Both the position numbers and the translations under genes were made by a program. From Chionis minor (lineage: Eukaryota > Chordata > Aves > Charadriiformes > Chionididae), in NCBI GenBank assembly GCA_013398295.1, contig VZSF01001204.1:1-64000 (forward strand): a stretch of DNA of 64,000 bases, written 5' to 3'. A model generated the notes under the pieces. That model did no database searches. It was given only the letters and a program-made list of their open reading frames with translations, and was not told the DNA's origin. Below are positions 44,883 through 55,900 of this stretch, one piece after another; positions within the stretch are counted from its first letter, which is position 1; every line of letters starts with the position of its first letter.

Positions 44883-46384
44883 CTGCAAACCTACTGGCAC
44901 CAACACATGAAACTGAAGTCACCGAAACGCGTGCAGCAGAGCTTGAACTAACTTCAGACTCGTTCACATGGGTGCCAGCAGATACTAGCTTGGGTGCTAG
45001 CAGTGTAGTTGTGGCGTGAAAGAGCTCAGCACGAGCAAGCTGCACCAGCACCTATCCAGCCTCACAACAAGCGTTATGGCCATTGCTGTCTGCAGGGCCC
45101 TATGGTGACTACAAATAGGAGCTTTGTGTTCTCCAGGAAGAAAGTCCAGGAGCTTCCTTTCAGATGAAATATTTGCTACTCATCTGGTCCTCCTGGGACA
45201 CAGAAATCACCGTATGGAGTAGAGACTGAAACCTGGGATATGGAGGGGATGGAGAGACAGAAATGGCAGTCTAGAGTGCAAGAATCAACAGGAACCTCAA
45301 ATCCCATTCAGGCTGTCTCAGCGTCCGTGGAATAAGACTAACACATAGTGTGGACAGGGAGCAAAAACTATCACTGCTACGGCGAACATCACATCCTCAC
45401 ACATGTGAGTGCTCCCAGGGCTCTCCTGCCTGCACATCTGACATGGAGGCATTTACAGGCTGGGTGTATCAGTCTCATAAACATGTCCTAGTCTGGCTAA
45501 AGGGCTTCTTTTTGCCAGGCTTCTGTGTGGCCTTATCCTGCTAACCTTTGTTCTTGTTTAATTAACCAACTTAGTGGATAACCAGAGCCCCTTCAACCTA
45601 TGCCATACTTTTCTGGCAAGTATCTTGCAAATCGTGATATTGGCGTTTTAAGTGCAAGCTTCCTGCAGGCACTAGAGCTTCTGACTGTGTGTCTTGCAAG
45701 TGGTGACTTCTCCAGCATCCTGCAACCATAATTTCTTTTCTGACTGCGGGCTCCGGCACTACAGACTTCACTTCGCAGGGCGACCTCCACATTTGTACTC
45801 ACCTTTTGTGTGGGATCTCATCCTCCGGGGGGGAGCTTATCTCATCAACTTTAGATGTTTATGATGTGAATCTCTCTCTGAGGTAGTCATGCTAAGCTCA
45901 CTTTATAGCTAATGGAAATAGATACTTCTACAGTAAAATTTATCTGCTGTCTTTTCACCAGCAACTTTGGAATTAAATGAATCATGCCCTAGCCATATCT
46001 TTTTTCTCTCCATTAATTATCAGGGGCACTTAGTACCTCGTTCAGATGTGAGTGTTTACATTGAGTGAATCTCACCCCATGTGACTCCCTCTGCCAGGTA
46101 TTTGTAACATCACCTGAATGTAATTTAGTTTTCATTGACATAATTGCAACTAAAAATCTCATCAGTTAGGTCTAGTTTGAAGTTAACAAGCCATTTTCTT
46201 CTCATGGACAACTTGTCTGGGTATTGGAATTGATCTGACCTACAAAGCAGTATGAAAAGGGTTCTCAAGGCATGGAAGCAGGCTAACAATTTTTTAAAAA
46301 ATGTCATGACATATATCTTTAAAAAAATCTGGATCACATGTGCTTGAAAACCACATTGCTGAGTAAGCAATATTTTAAGACCGG
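44883..46384. other. Intergenic, no gene recognised
   Basis: No domain-bearing frame. On the minus strand a short stretch ends in AAAAG|GTGAGTAC (last base before the donor 45803), a consensus splice donor, with an open frame further downstream at 45593-45802. Alone it is weak evidence for an exon. Confidence 0.5.
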
Positions 46385-46490
46385 AAGAACTGTCACAGAG
46401 ACAGGACTTCTGAGTCCTACTCCTACCTGTAGCATCGACTTTGTGGCCTTCAGGTCACTTACAGCCAGCCACTGTCCCAGGAGATAATGT
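46385..46490 (+). mobile_element. MIR-like SINE relic
   Basis: 'CAGGACTTCTGAGTCCTACT' (GGACTCCTGGGTCCTA-type block) is followed by 'CTGTAGCATCGACTTTGTGG' and 'CCTTCAGGTCACTTACAGCC', in the order and spacing of the MIR-like block leading to the GGGCAAGTCACTT word. It is diverged. Confidence 0.5.
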
Positions 46491-48069
46491 GGACTTGCAG
46501 CAGAGACAATAAAGAAATAAAAAGAATTCTCAGTATCTTGAAAATTAGTTTAACAAAAGTCTGGGACTCAGTGCGTAACTGTGATTAAAAACAGTCCAGG
46601 GAATTGATCTGAGGCTTAATTATCACAGCCATAAAAGGCTCTGTGACCTAGAAAATGACACAAAATAACAACCTCAGTCCTACTCGCATGATGTCAACAG
46701 AATTACAACTGGTATTATTTGAGTTTCCAGACTTTGTTTTTACCCATTAGTTATTCCAAGCACCCATAAAATACGAGGTGCCTGATGGACAGTTGAATAG
46801 ATATGTTTCTTTCTTGGAAGAACTTAGCAGCCCAATCCTTATGCAATTTGCCAGGCTCCACCCATGCATGATTCAGGGGCCCGTTACCTCCAACATAAAG
46901 GATTTTGGCTCTCCACCCTTTTCTGTGGAAGCAGCCCTTCTTGGATGCTGTAATTTTTAACGGTGTTAGTAGTACCGTACAAACTAGGGTTGGTGTTTAC
47001 AAGTACACAAGCTGAACAAAAGCCGCAACGTCAATTTGCTGTACAACCACTTGGGAGGAATGAGGAAACAACACTTAATTTCTTTAACTGTTCGGTCATT
47101 GTTCAGGTTCCTGGTTCACATTCCAGATAAGGGTTAAATTATAATCCAATTGACAAATTACTTTGAAAAGAGTGATTCATTTGCTATGGTGAATAACAGA
47201 TACTTGTATCATGGACAGAACACATCACCAGTCAGATTTGTATCTTGAATTATCGAGGCCCCTATTTAGTGGTGTCAGGAAACAGGAATGTTTGTGGACA
47301 GATACAGGGATTCAGGTCGGTCTTACTATCTCTCAAATCAACAGCAAAACTGTCATCAATAATCACAGCTTTGGAGCAGGCAAAGTGAGTAACCTTACAC
47401 ACTAGCTGATAAATTAGGGGTGGCAAAAATGTTAGTTTTCAGACATGAAATACTTGATATATGCCAGCAATAATTATTGACAAAAAATGCATAGTAGTGA
47501 GAGTGATGAATGTTAATCTCTTAAATATTACTGGAGTGTTAAGAAATTTATGGAAGAACAGCAACTCCTGTCCTGCCTTGCCTATAAATGAGACTCAAAA
47601 CAGAACCGGTCATGGATTAGACAGGGTGTGAAAGACTTAACTTTTCCAACACTCAGCTATCCCAAAGTTTGAGAGATGAAAGGCCTTTATATTGCATCAC
47701 TAGCTTTCTTTGCTCATGGTTGAAGCAACTCAGATAACACACATGGGCTACAAATCAGGAAAAGACTCCCTGTGGGCTGGGTCCCAGGCTGGTGGGAGGG
47801 TTTTGGAAGGACTCTGCAGGCTTCCTGCCCTGGTGCAGCACCTCCACCATTCCTGGGAGTGAGAGGGCAGAAGAAAGGGAGACAGCCTGGAAATCCCCTG
47901 AGCCAGTCACAGCAGGACTCTTCACTTTTGAGTGAGGTATGCTGGCCAGTGACTGGATGATGATGGTTGGATGGCTTGCAAGGAAATGGGAGGCTGCTAT
48001 GAATCTTACAAGTAATTCTGGTGCCTGCTGTGTTTACCCAGCTCCTGCTTGGATGCAACCAGATAGTGT
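46491..48069. other. Intergenic, no gene recognised
   Basis: AT-rich left half; a GC-richer part at 47.75-48.05 kb carries overlapping frames on both strands without domains. Confidence 0.55.
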
Positions 48070-48119
48070 CCCCCTGCGGGGGTGGGGGTGGGTGCTAGTG
48101 GTGGTGGTGGCAAGGGGGA
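48070..48119 (+). repeat. G-rich tract with a perfect 5-bp hairpin
   Basis: CCCCC-TGC-GGGGG (48070-48082) forms a perfect stem with a three-base loop. The G side continues as GGGGG-T-GGGGG-T-GGG, then (GGT) repeats and a last GGGGG run (48114-48118). The tract could form either the hairpin or a G-quadruplex on the plus strand. Confidence 0.75.
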
Positions 48120-48364
48120 GCTCTGGGATTCAAATTATTTTAGTTAACTGTTATTCAACCCAAGAATACATAATAAAAGGCATTCTCAGGAATCCACTGA
48201 TTAGCAGCTGGGAATAACTTGGGCTTTATCATTTAATCCAAGCCAAGCAAACAAGATTTTTGTGCAGACACAGTAGGGTGTTTAGGCAAATGGACAGGCT
48301 TGAGCACAGCTGAAGGCTGCAGCTCAGACATACCCTGAAACCCTGATTCCTTTGACTTGGGTAC
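48120..48364. other. Intergenic, nothing recognised
   Basis: Short unique-looking stretch between the G-rich tract and the reading frame at 48365-48565. No exon, repeat or RNA gene was recognised. Confidence 0.6.
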
Positions 48365-48565
48365 TTACATCCAGCACAGAGGAGTGAAACCCATCAATGT
48401 GAATAGACAAGAGGAACAAAGAGAGGTCCCAGGGTCAAGCGGCCGGTAAAAATGAAAACAGCCAACGGGATCTCTAAGCTGCCAGCTAACCATCCAGTTC
48501 ACTGCTTCGCACTCGTCTTCCTGCAACCCACCGCTGAGGTTAACACTAGACACGTTCCGCCTCAA
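48365..48565 (-). CDS. Unassigned short open frame ending at a strong splice donor
   Basis: Not recognised. A minus-strand frame of 66 codons with about eight CpGs in 200 bases, unlike its AT-rich CpG-poor flanks. It contains the acidic stretch LQEDECEAVNW and the hydrophobic end FTPLCWM. It runs into TGGAT|GTAAGTAC (last exon base 48369), a full-consensus donor, just before the frame stops. On the left of the frame in transcript order is a pyrimidine-rich run (CTTTTTCTTTGCCTGC) that could lead to an acceptor near 48560, but the AG context is poor. It might be an exon of a long non-coding or unknown transcript, or chance. Confidence 0.22.
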   Translation of the reverse strand: MRRNVSSVNLSGGLQEDECEAVNWMVSWQLRDPVGCFHFYRPLDPGTSLCSSCLFTLMGFTPLCWM

Positions 48566-51500
48566 GTAATGCAGGCAAAGAAAAAGCTGAGATTTAGCGT
48601 AAGAATGCAGATCTTTTTGGTGTAGGTTTCCCTGTAGGCATGCATGCTCTTATAACAGAAAGTATGATCCAAATTGCCATCTTTGGCTTGTCTGTGCAAG
48701 TGTGCGTGAGTGACCCAGGAGTGACAAACTGACCCTTAGATAACTCAGTGTTCACAAACAACAGCACAATACAAAATGTCACACAGGCCAGTTCTTGCAG
48801 GCAGAAAGGGCAGGTATAGCCCAGCATTCACAAAGCACCTTATGGTAATAGACCTGAATATCTAGTATATATGACTTCCCCAGCAACAGCAAGACAGCTT
48901 GTACAGCTCCTGACTCTCATAAGCACCCCTCTCATCCCAGACTATCAAATTCCCACCAGAGACGGGGAGAAACCTGGATCGGGTAAGATTTCTGCCGCAA
49001 GACTGTGAAAGATTATATATAAAGAGAGGGGGAAGACCGTGATATTGAAGGTAATGGAAAATCCTTTCCCAGATGCCTGCTTCAATGTACAGGGTGTTTT
49101 GTCCTTGTTTCAGAGCCACTGAGACCAGTAACAATAAGCAGTGGGATAACAGCAGGCCTGAGCCTGGCAGCAATAAACAGAGCGATGGGAGAAGAAAGGC
49201 ATGTTTATGGAGGTTGTATGGAAGCCATTCAAAGGAAGATGAAGGATTTTACAGCCTGGATAAGCTACATCATTTAAAGCTGGACAATCCTGCCTCACGC
49301 CCTCACTTCATACCACTTGTAAACTCTGCAAGAAGGCAGGGTGAATCAGACCTCATTGCTGCCTCATCATCTTCAATGCATTTTGCCACTGGCGTTACTT
49401 TGCCTCCCCTCTGACTAGCTGCTCCGCCATTACCAAACTCCCATTACACACAGAGCATCCTTCAGGATGCCAGCTGCTGTAGGGCTCCATAATGGCTGGG
49501 CTGCCCGGAGGGAGGGGTCTTCCCCAGCAAAGCAGACCATGTGTCAAGTGAGGGAGCTCTCAGCACTTCCCATAGCTGAAATCTCAGGGGAGGGACAGGG
49601 ACCTATCTCAGGCCTGAGGGACATCTCTTCTCTTTTGGTGGGTTCATCAAGAGAAGGATGGATCTAAAACCCCCACTGCCCACTGTGGTTTAATTGGCAT
49701 CTTTGCATCCAGCAGCTGGCTCCTTTTGTGCTCTTTTTTGTTCAGGTAACCATGACTTCTGCACTATGCTCATGTCTCACCCTCTAACCTGCTCTGTCTG
49801 CTTCCCAATCTAACCGCCTTAAAAACCACATAGAAATTGACACAAGAACATCCACTCAGACACTGATGTTAGTTTAAATGCATCAATCTGGATCATCCCC
49901 TTGGGTCTGACTCTCATTTATATTTAAAATCACATTTCATAGATGCAGGAAATGGAAAATTGGATCTTTCCAATTAAATTGGCACTTTCCATTAATGCCA
50001 GAGGTCTGCTGTTTAGTGCGGCAGCGATCAAACCAGTCCAACATGTTGTTTTCTACATTCTCCAATACTGTGAAGAAAATGATCTTTAAAGAACGAGACT
50101 GAAAACACTTTAGCTGAAGAAATAGAAGAGGCTAAACCACTTAATGCATCTATTAAAAAAAAAAATATATTAGTCCCCACAGATTACGTTATTTGCTTTT
50201 GGTGTCTGACGGTGTTATCTCTGAGCTGATCCTTTCTCACCTGCTTACTTTGTCTCTGATGGCACTAGAATTTCTGTGTCTTTCCTATCCATAGGAAGAC
50301 ATCCAGCAGGCCTTATTCTCCTCAGTCTATGCAGAAGAAGTCCTGCTTAAAAAAATATGGGGTACTAAAACCTTTCAACAGTGTCTATATGGAACATAGA
50401 AGACTAAGAAAGAATTAGAACAGATATATTCCTGTAACTCTTATTTCTGTCCTCAGAGAAACTGGAGAAACCAACATTACAAGTCAGGTTTGTCCAGCTT
50501 CTTAACAGCTGGGCACTGCATTAAATGGTCAGATAGATACATAATTTCAAACCATTTGATTAAAAAAGAGAAAATGCTTAGAGTACAGATGGACCCATCA
50601 ATGGGTTGGAAGTGGCTCTTGGGCTATGGCTACCTACAAGCACCCCTATATTTGGGTTATAATGTGCAAATGAGAACGTGCAAATCCCACATGAAACATT
50701 CCTTCAACAACAGCTTCAGCCAACCAAACTACTTCAAACAGGTAAGTGGTCTTGTCCAGAGCCAGTGCCTGCTTTGTGTCACAGGGAGCCTCTTTTGCTT
50801 CAAGGGATGTAGCAGCTGCTGCATCCACAAAGGAGAAGGAAAAGTGAGAATGGAAATCAGAGGCGTCTCTCTTGCATATAAGACGCCACTATTCTTGACT
50901 TGGGACTTAAGTGGAAGGAGCCCAGAGCTCCCACCTGGCCTCCAATACGAGAAAGACTGGACAACCTTGACTGATATGCTATCTAAATCTCACGTTTATG
51001 AGCTAACTTTCAATGCAAGCTGAAAATGCGACTCAAGGCCTACATTCTTGGCTGAATAAGTTTGTACAAATTTATGTTGCTTGAAGATACAATCCACTGC
51101 TTTTAGTCACAATATCATCATTTACCAAGAATCTGGTGTATATTTAATGTTCTTCCATTATCTTGATCTCTAGACTTTTATGAGGGGGAGGAAGCACACT
51201 GATTGGATCTGTAGTTTAACTGAGAACTTCTCGATGGCAAAATGGCTGAAGAGAGACGTGGTTTTTATAAACAATTTACAGTCAGTGCTGGCTTTAAACA
51301 CTCCCTGTGATTCCTCTTTGGAGGCTCCTAAGAATGTACTAAGACTCCTAAGAACAGGACTCTCCATTGCATGGTGATGAAGTGGGGATGGCAGCAGTGC
51401 CAAGGGATGGCTGCTGGCACGTACACATCGCACAGCGGAGCATGGGTGCAGAGACACTTAATCCAGCAGGATTGCAGCTAGCAGCACAAGTACGATAGCC

Positions 51501-52857
51501 ACAGTTAGCACAACACCCGGGAGGAAGGGTCTTTCCAAGGAAGCCTGCTGCTTTTAAACCAAAGCTAGTTTCTCCATACAGCTTGCCGTGCATCATTCCG
51601 GTGCACCAGCTTAGGCAGGAATAGGTCAGTGTTAACCCATGTGCCTGTGTTGCATGCAGTAGACAAGTCCATGCCTTTTCCAGCTTCCAAAATGACTGGG
51701 ATGTAAAAGAAGAGTTTTAAGAAAACTTCCACATCCCTGAAAACCAAGCACAGAGCCACACAAGAATCCTGGGTGAAGCGTGGAAAGAGGAGATCTTTAA
51801 ACATGCGAAGGGTATAGCAATAAGTAGTTTGAGCCTGGAGCTTACACCGTGGGCTAGAAAACCAGAAAACTGTTTTACAAAATGCAAAAGTAAAGAAAAA
51901 TATTTGAATTTTTATCTCTTTGTAAAGAAAATAATTGGCTTGGATTGAGCCCTTCCCTGTGAGTGTTTGCAAACCAAACATTACACAGCTGCCAAGTGCC
52001 TGAAAACCAAAATGTGAAACCGACCTAAAATAAAAGCAAAAGTGATTGCTTTATTTCCATCAACACAGAAGAGGACTAATCGGAGGCCTAGACACAGGGC
52101 AAGTAAAGACTGCTAGGATGTGATTCATCTGACATCTTAATGTGCACAATGCCAAGGCCTCCTATACAAGCCACTGAAAGACATACACGCAGTTTAGGTC
52201 ATATTCATCTTATCCTAAAAACGAGTCGGAGAAATCATACCCTCGAAGTGCCTTTGATTAAACTGCATACAGATGCCTAATATTGTGTGAGATGAGTTCT
52301 TTGCCTAATCTTTAACATAAATCCATTTGCAATGTTACAGTGCCCTTTTCAGTCAAACTAAGCATTTTAGGGAACAGTAGAAGCAGAAACAAGCACAAGA
52401 TTTTACAGCTGGACAAGATAAGGGAAGGCTGGAACTGCCTTGGGGTCTCTGTGCAGTGACAGCTGTTCCCCGGGTTTCTTGTACACCAGAAGATTTTACC
52501 AAAGCTACTTTTCACTTGCCATTGGGGACTGCAGCCGCACATACGAGCTAGAGCTTTGTGTGACGTGCCCGATGAAGCTTCTGGTGCGCTCAGAGGTTTT
52601 TTACCCACAGAAATGGGAACTAGATTACCTCCGAGGAACTGCCAGCCATGCAGACCACCTCTCACTTTCCTCAAGAGCTGTGCGGATGCTGCCACCAGCT
52701 AGAGACAACACCTAGTTTAAGGGATTTTGTGGGTGCTAACAGCATGCCAACGGCACTCGTGTTATTAGTGGAGTGCATTAGAGATCTTATTTCTGAAAAT
52801 ATTGCATAAATCTCAAGTAGTGACTTCTCTCAGTATTTCTGAGAGCTACAGAATAAG
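48566..52857. other. Intergenic, no gene recognised
   Basis: Contains the longest non-CR1 open frames in the intergenic part: 50490-51023 (plus, 177 codons) and 51565-51981 (minus, 138 codons). Neither shows a domain, signal peptide or coding-type composition I trust; cysteine and aromatic residues are scattered. No repeat body was recognised. Confidence 0.5.
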
Positions 52858-52960
52858 GAAGATTATTTCTGTTTTATGGTTGGCAAAGTTGAATTACAGA
52901 GAAGTAAAAGGCTAAAGAGATGTCTTACTTCTTGCAAGATTTGCCAGCCTAACTGTGTTG
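52858..52960 (-). mobile_element. Possible MIR-like SINE relic
   Basis: 'ATTATTTCTGTTTTATGGTT' followed by 'GGCAAAGTTGAATTACAGAG' and 'GAAGTAAAAGGCTAAAGAGA' recalls the reversed MIR core (CCATTTTACAGATGGGGAAACTGAGGC..AGAGAGGTTAAGTGAC). Many mismatches; weaker than the other relics. Confidence 0.35.
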
Positions 52961-55900
52961 GTCCAGAGAGTGAATACAGCAGTTACTCCAATAAGATAAG
53001 CCTTTATTTCCTTGGGGAAAGTGATAAGAGCTTTATACTTGTTAGGAGGGTTTCCTGGTATAGCATTACCAATTGAAGCTAACTGGCAAATACTTCCTTG
53101 TGCAGATAAGGTTTGAATTACTCCAGAAACAAACACTCCTACAACACGATCCTATATTTCCCGCCTACTGTACCTCACTGTTTCTCATATACATAACGTA
53201 TTGCATTCAAAATCCTGTTCCTATACCTTATGGTGTATCACTGTGTGTGTCTGTGCACACGCTTCAGCATCCCTCATGTCTCAGGTTAGAAGTGCCCCGA
53301 CGCGCAGCAACTTGCCGAACTGTACAGTAGTTAAGAGACACCTAAACCAAGACCTAAAGCAACCATCCCGTGCCCGTCTGAGTGGAGGCATCTGGGGCTA
53401 CAGGCTTGATAGTTATTTCGCAAGGGCGAATCAATAGATGGCTGTGCAGGTCTCAAACCAGCTGTGAGGTCAGTCACACCAGACCCTGCTTAATCAGCTG
53501 GCTTTGCTCAGAAAGACGATAAGAGAGGGCAAGGCTGGGAGACGCTGCTCCTATTGGCAGTCTCTGACAGCTCCCTTTTATTGCAAAGCAAATGGGGCGG
53601 AAGATTGTAGCGGCGAAACTTGCTCACCCACCCACAGTTTGACTTTCTTTCCGCACACCGCTTATTTGGGTAATGGCATTGCACAGTCGCTCCAGCTGCA
53701 TGCACGACTACGTCCTTTAAAAGAGATCATTCAGGTCTGATGTAACTTAACTGAGCTCAGCAAAACTTAACTATGCCGTGCAGGTCTGCAGTGTAGCTGG
53801 CATCCTCAAAGCTCTCCAGTGGCAATTGCTCTGTGGGAGCCTCAGCCCCCTATTGAGGGCCTAGTTACCTTCTCAAAATTGTGACTAGCTACTCATCAAG
53901 TGCTTTCTTGGGATTTGGGGCCAGGATTTGAAGCCTCTGCCCCTCCTGAACTGGGGCTGCTAGGTACCTTGAGTTGAGTCTTTTTCAGTCCCTGCAGGTA
54001 CACTTCTCCCACTTGGTGTAACTATTGAACATTCATGGCAATGGATCCTAAACATCACATTTTCATATCCCCCATACCTTCACAAGTGAGCTATAGAGTC
54101 AACCACTGGCGCTCTCCTTTTAATTCCTGCAACAAATATTTAGCTGAGGAGGCGGCAAAAGTCTAACTTCTTTTTAGCCTGGGCCCTTTGCTGTGATACA
54201 GACTTAAATCCCTTGATTTTAATCACACAGAAACACAAAGCTGCATTGCTTTGACCTAAGTGACTTCCCTAACCATTTGGCTGCTGGCTGTTTTGAGGTG
54301 TCCCTGTTGGGTTTCCACAAACAGAAAAGTCATGTGTAGGTGTCTGTCTGCCAAAGGAATCGTGACCCAGTGCTGTGTGGAAACAGGTGCCTATCTGAGC
54401 CAGTCAGACATTTCTGCACCTATCCTTTGCTCTTTTCACTTGTTTGTTTTTGCAAGCTCACACAGACAATTCCCAATCCCTAAAGAACAGGGGAGGCCTC
54501 CCAGTTATGTATCTAAGCATTCCCATTTATTATAAGGGGAACACGCTTACCTTTCTTAGGGCTAAGGGCTCCAGTACAGGACAAGTTAATCTAATATCAA
54601 GATGTTATAGTGCCTGAGAATGAACAAGTATCTAGACCCATGAGAGCTAACTCAACAACGTCTGTGACAGCAGTTCTTCACATCACTGGCTACTGTTATC
54701 CAAGCACTGACTATTCTTTCTCTTCCTAGCCTGAGGGCTAAATCCACATAACAATTTACACACACAGTGATTCATCAAGCAAGAGAGAGGGTAGGTAATA
54801 CTTCCACACCTCATGGCCAAGTTAATAATTTATGAGTAGTGAAACAGCTTCAAGGGTGGCTGAGATGGCCTGCCCGTGAACCTTAGGTAGACGCCATTCA
54901 TGTTGTACTGCTGGCCTGCCCTACTGGAGCCAGAGTGGAGACTTGAAAATGGGTCCCTCTTTCCCAGATATGCGCCCCAAGCACTTTATTTCATTTTTTT
55001 CAGGACAAAGCACTGACTTTACATCTAACATCTGGACATAGTCCAGACAAAGGCACTTCACTATGCTTGAATAAGACTGTGGTCCTATCCCCCATTTGGC
55101 TTTTTTTTTTTTTTTAAACTTAGTTACTTCCTTTCATTATTTTCTGGATTCAGTGAATCCCACTGTTAGCTACTCCATGCACACCAGGGAATATTGTACT
55201 GTTACCCTGAGAATTAGAGATAGGAGGTGATGCAGATAGAGTGGTAATTATCCTTATTTGTGAAATAATGCAGAAATTCTGTGACAGGTCCCAAACTTTT
55301 TTAGTCCGCTGTCATAAGGGCACACTATATAGTACACTCTTTTGTGGCTACTAGTTGTCATTGTTATATTTTGTCTCACATCAAAAGACATCCTCATATT
55401 CAATCTTTATGCCTTCACCTCATCGCTCAGCTGAAACATTCTGTTCTGAGCTCAAAAGGCATCAGTATCATGGAACAAATAGCAATAACATCCAGGGTTG
55501 CTTGATCTCAAGAGAGATCCCCAGGGAAGACTACTCCCTGCTCAGTTCACTCGCTGCTGCACAGTACTTCCTGGATCACTGCAGCTAATGCTGTCTTAAA
55601 AGGATGACGAACTTGTGTGAAGCCATCACCACCTTCCTTCAGGCTTTTCCTGAAGATCTTAAGTGTTTGCAATTCCTTCAAATTCTCCCCAAGCCAAATA
55701 AGTTTGGACCACGGCTGCAGCCGACACCAAAAGCTTCAGCTTTCCAGTGGATTAGAAACAATCTGAAAGCAAGCCACCTGAGACTGTCTGGACCCCTTTG
55801 CTTCCCTCATGGAGAAGACCAGCAGATCAGAACTGGTGCAGATGTTGGGGAGATCTCAACCCTCTCCTGAGTCAGGATCCTAAAGTTAACATCACTAAAA

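Noticed and set aside
44506..45051. 181-codon minus-strand open frame
   Set aside because: It overlaps CR1 copy E antisense and gets much of its length from it; the rest has no domain.
52312..52715. Overlapping frames on both strands (127 codons minus, 91 codons plus)
   Set aside because: No domain, no splice context, and mutual overlap of this kind is expected by chance in a locally stop-poor GC-richer stretch.
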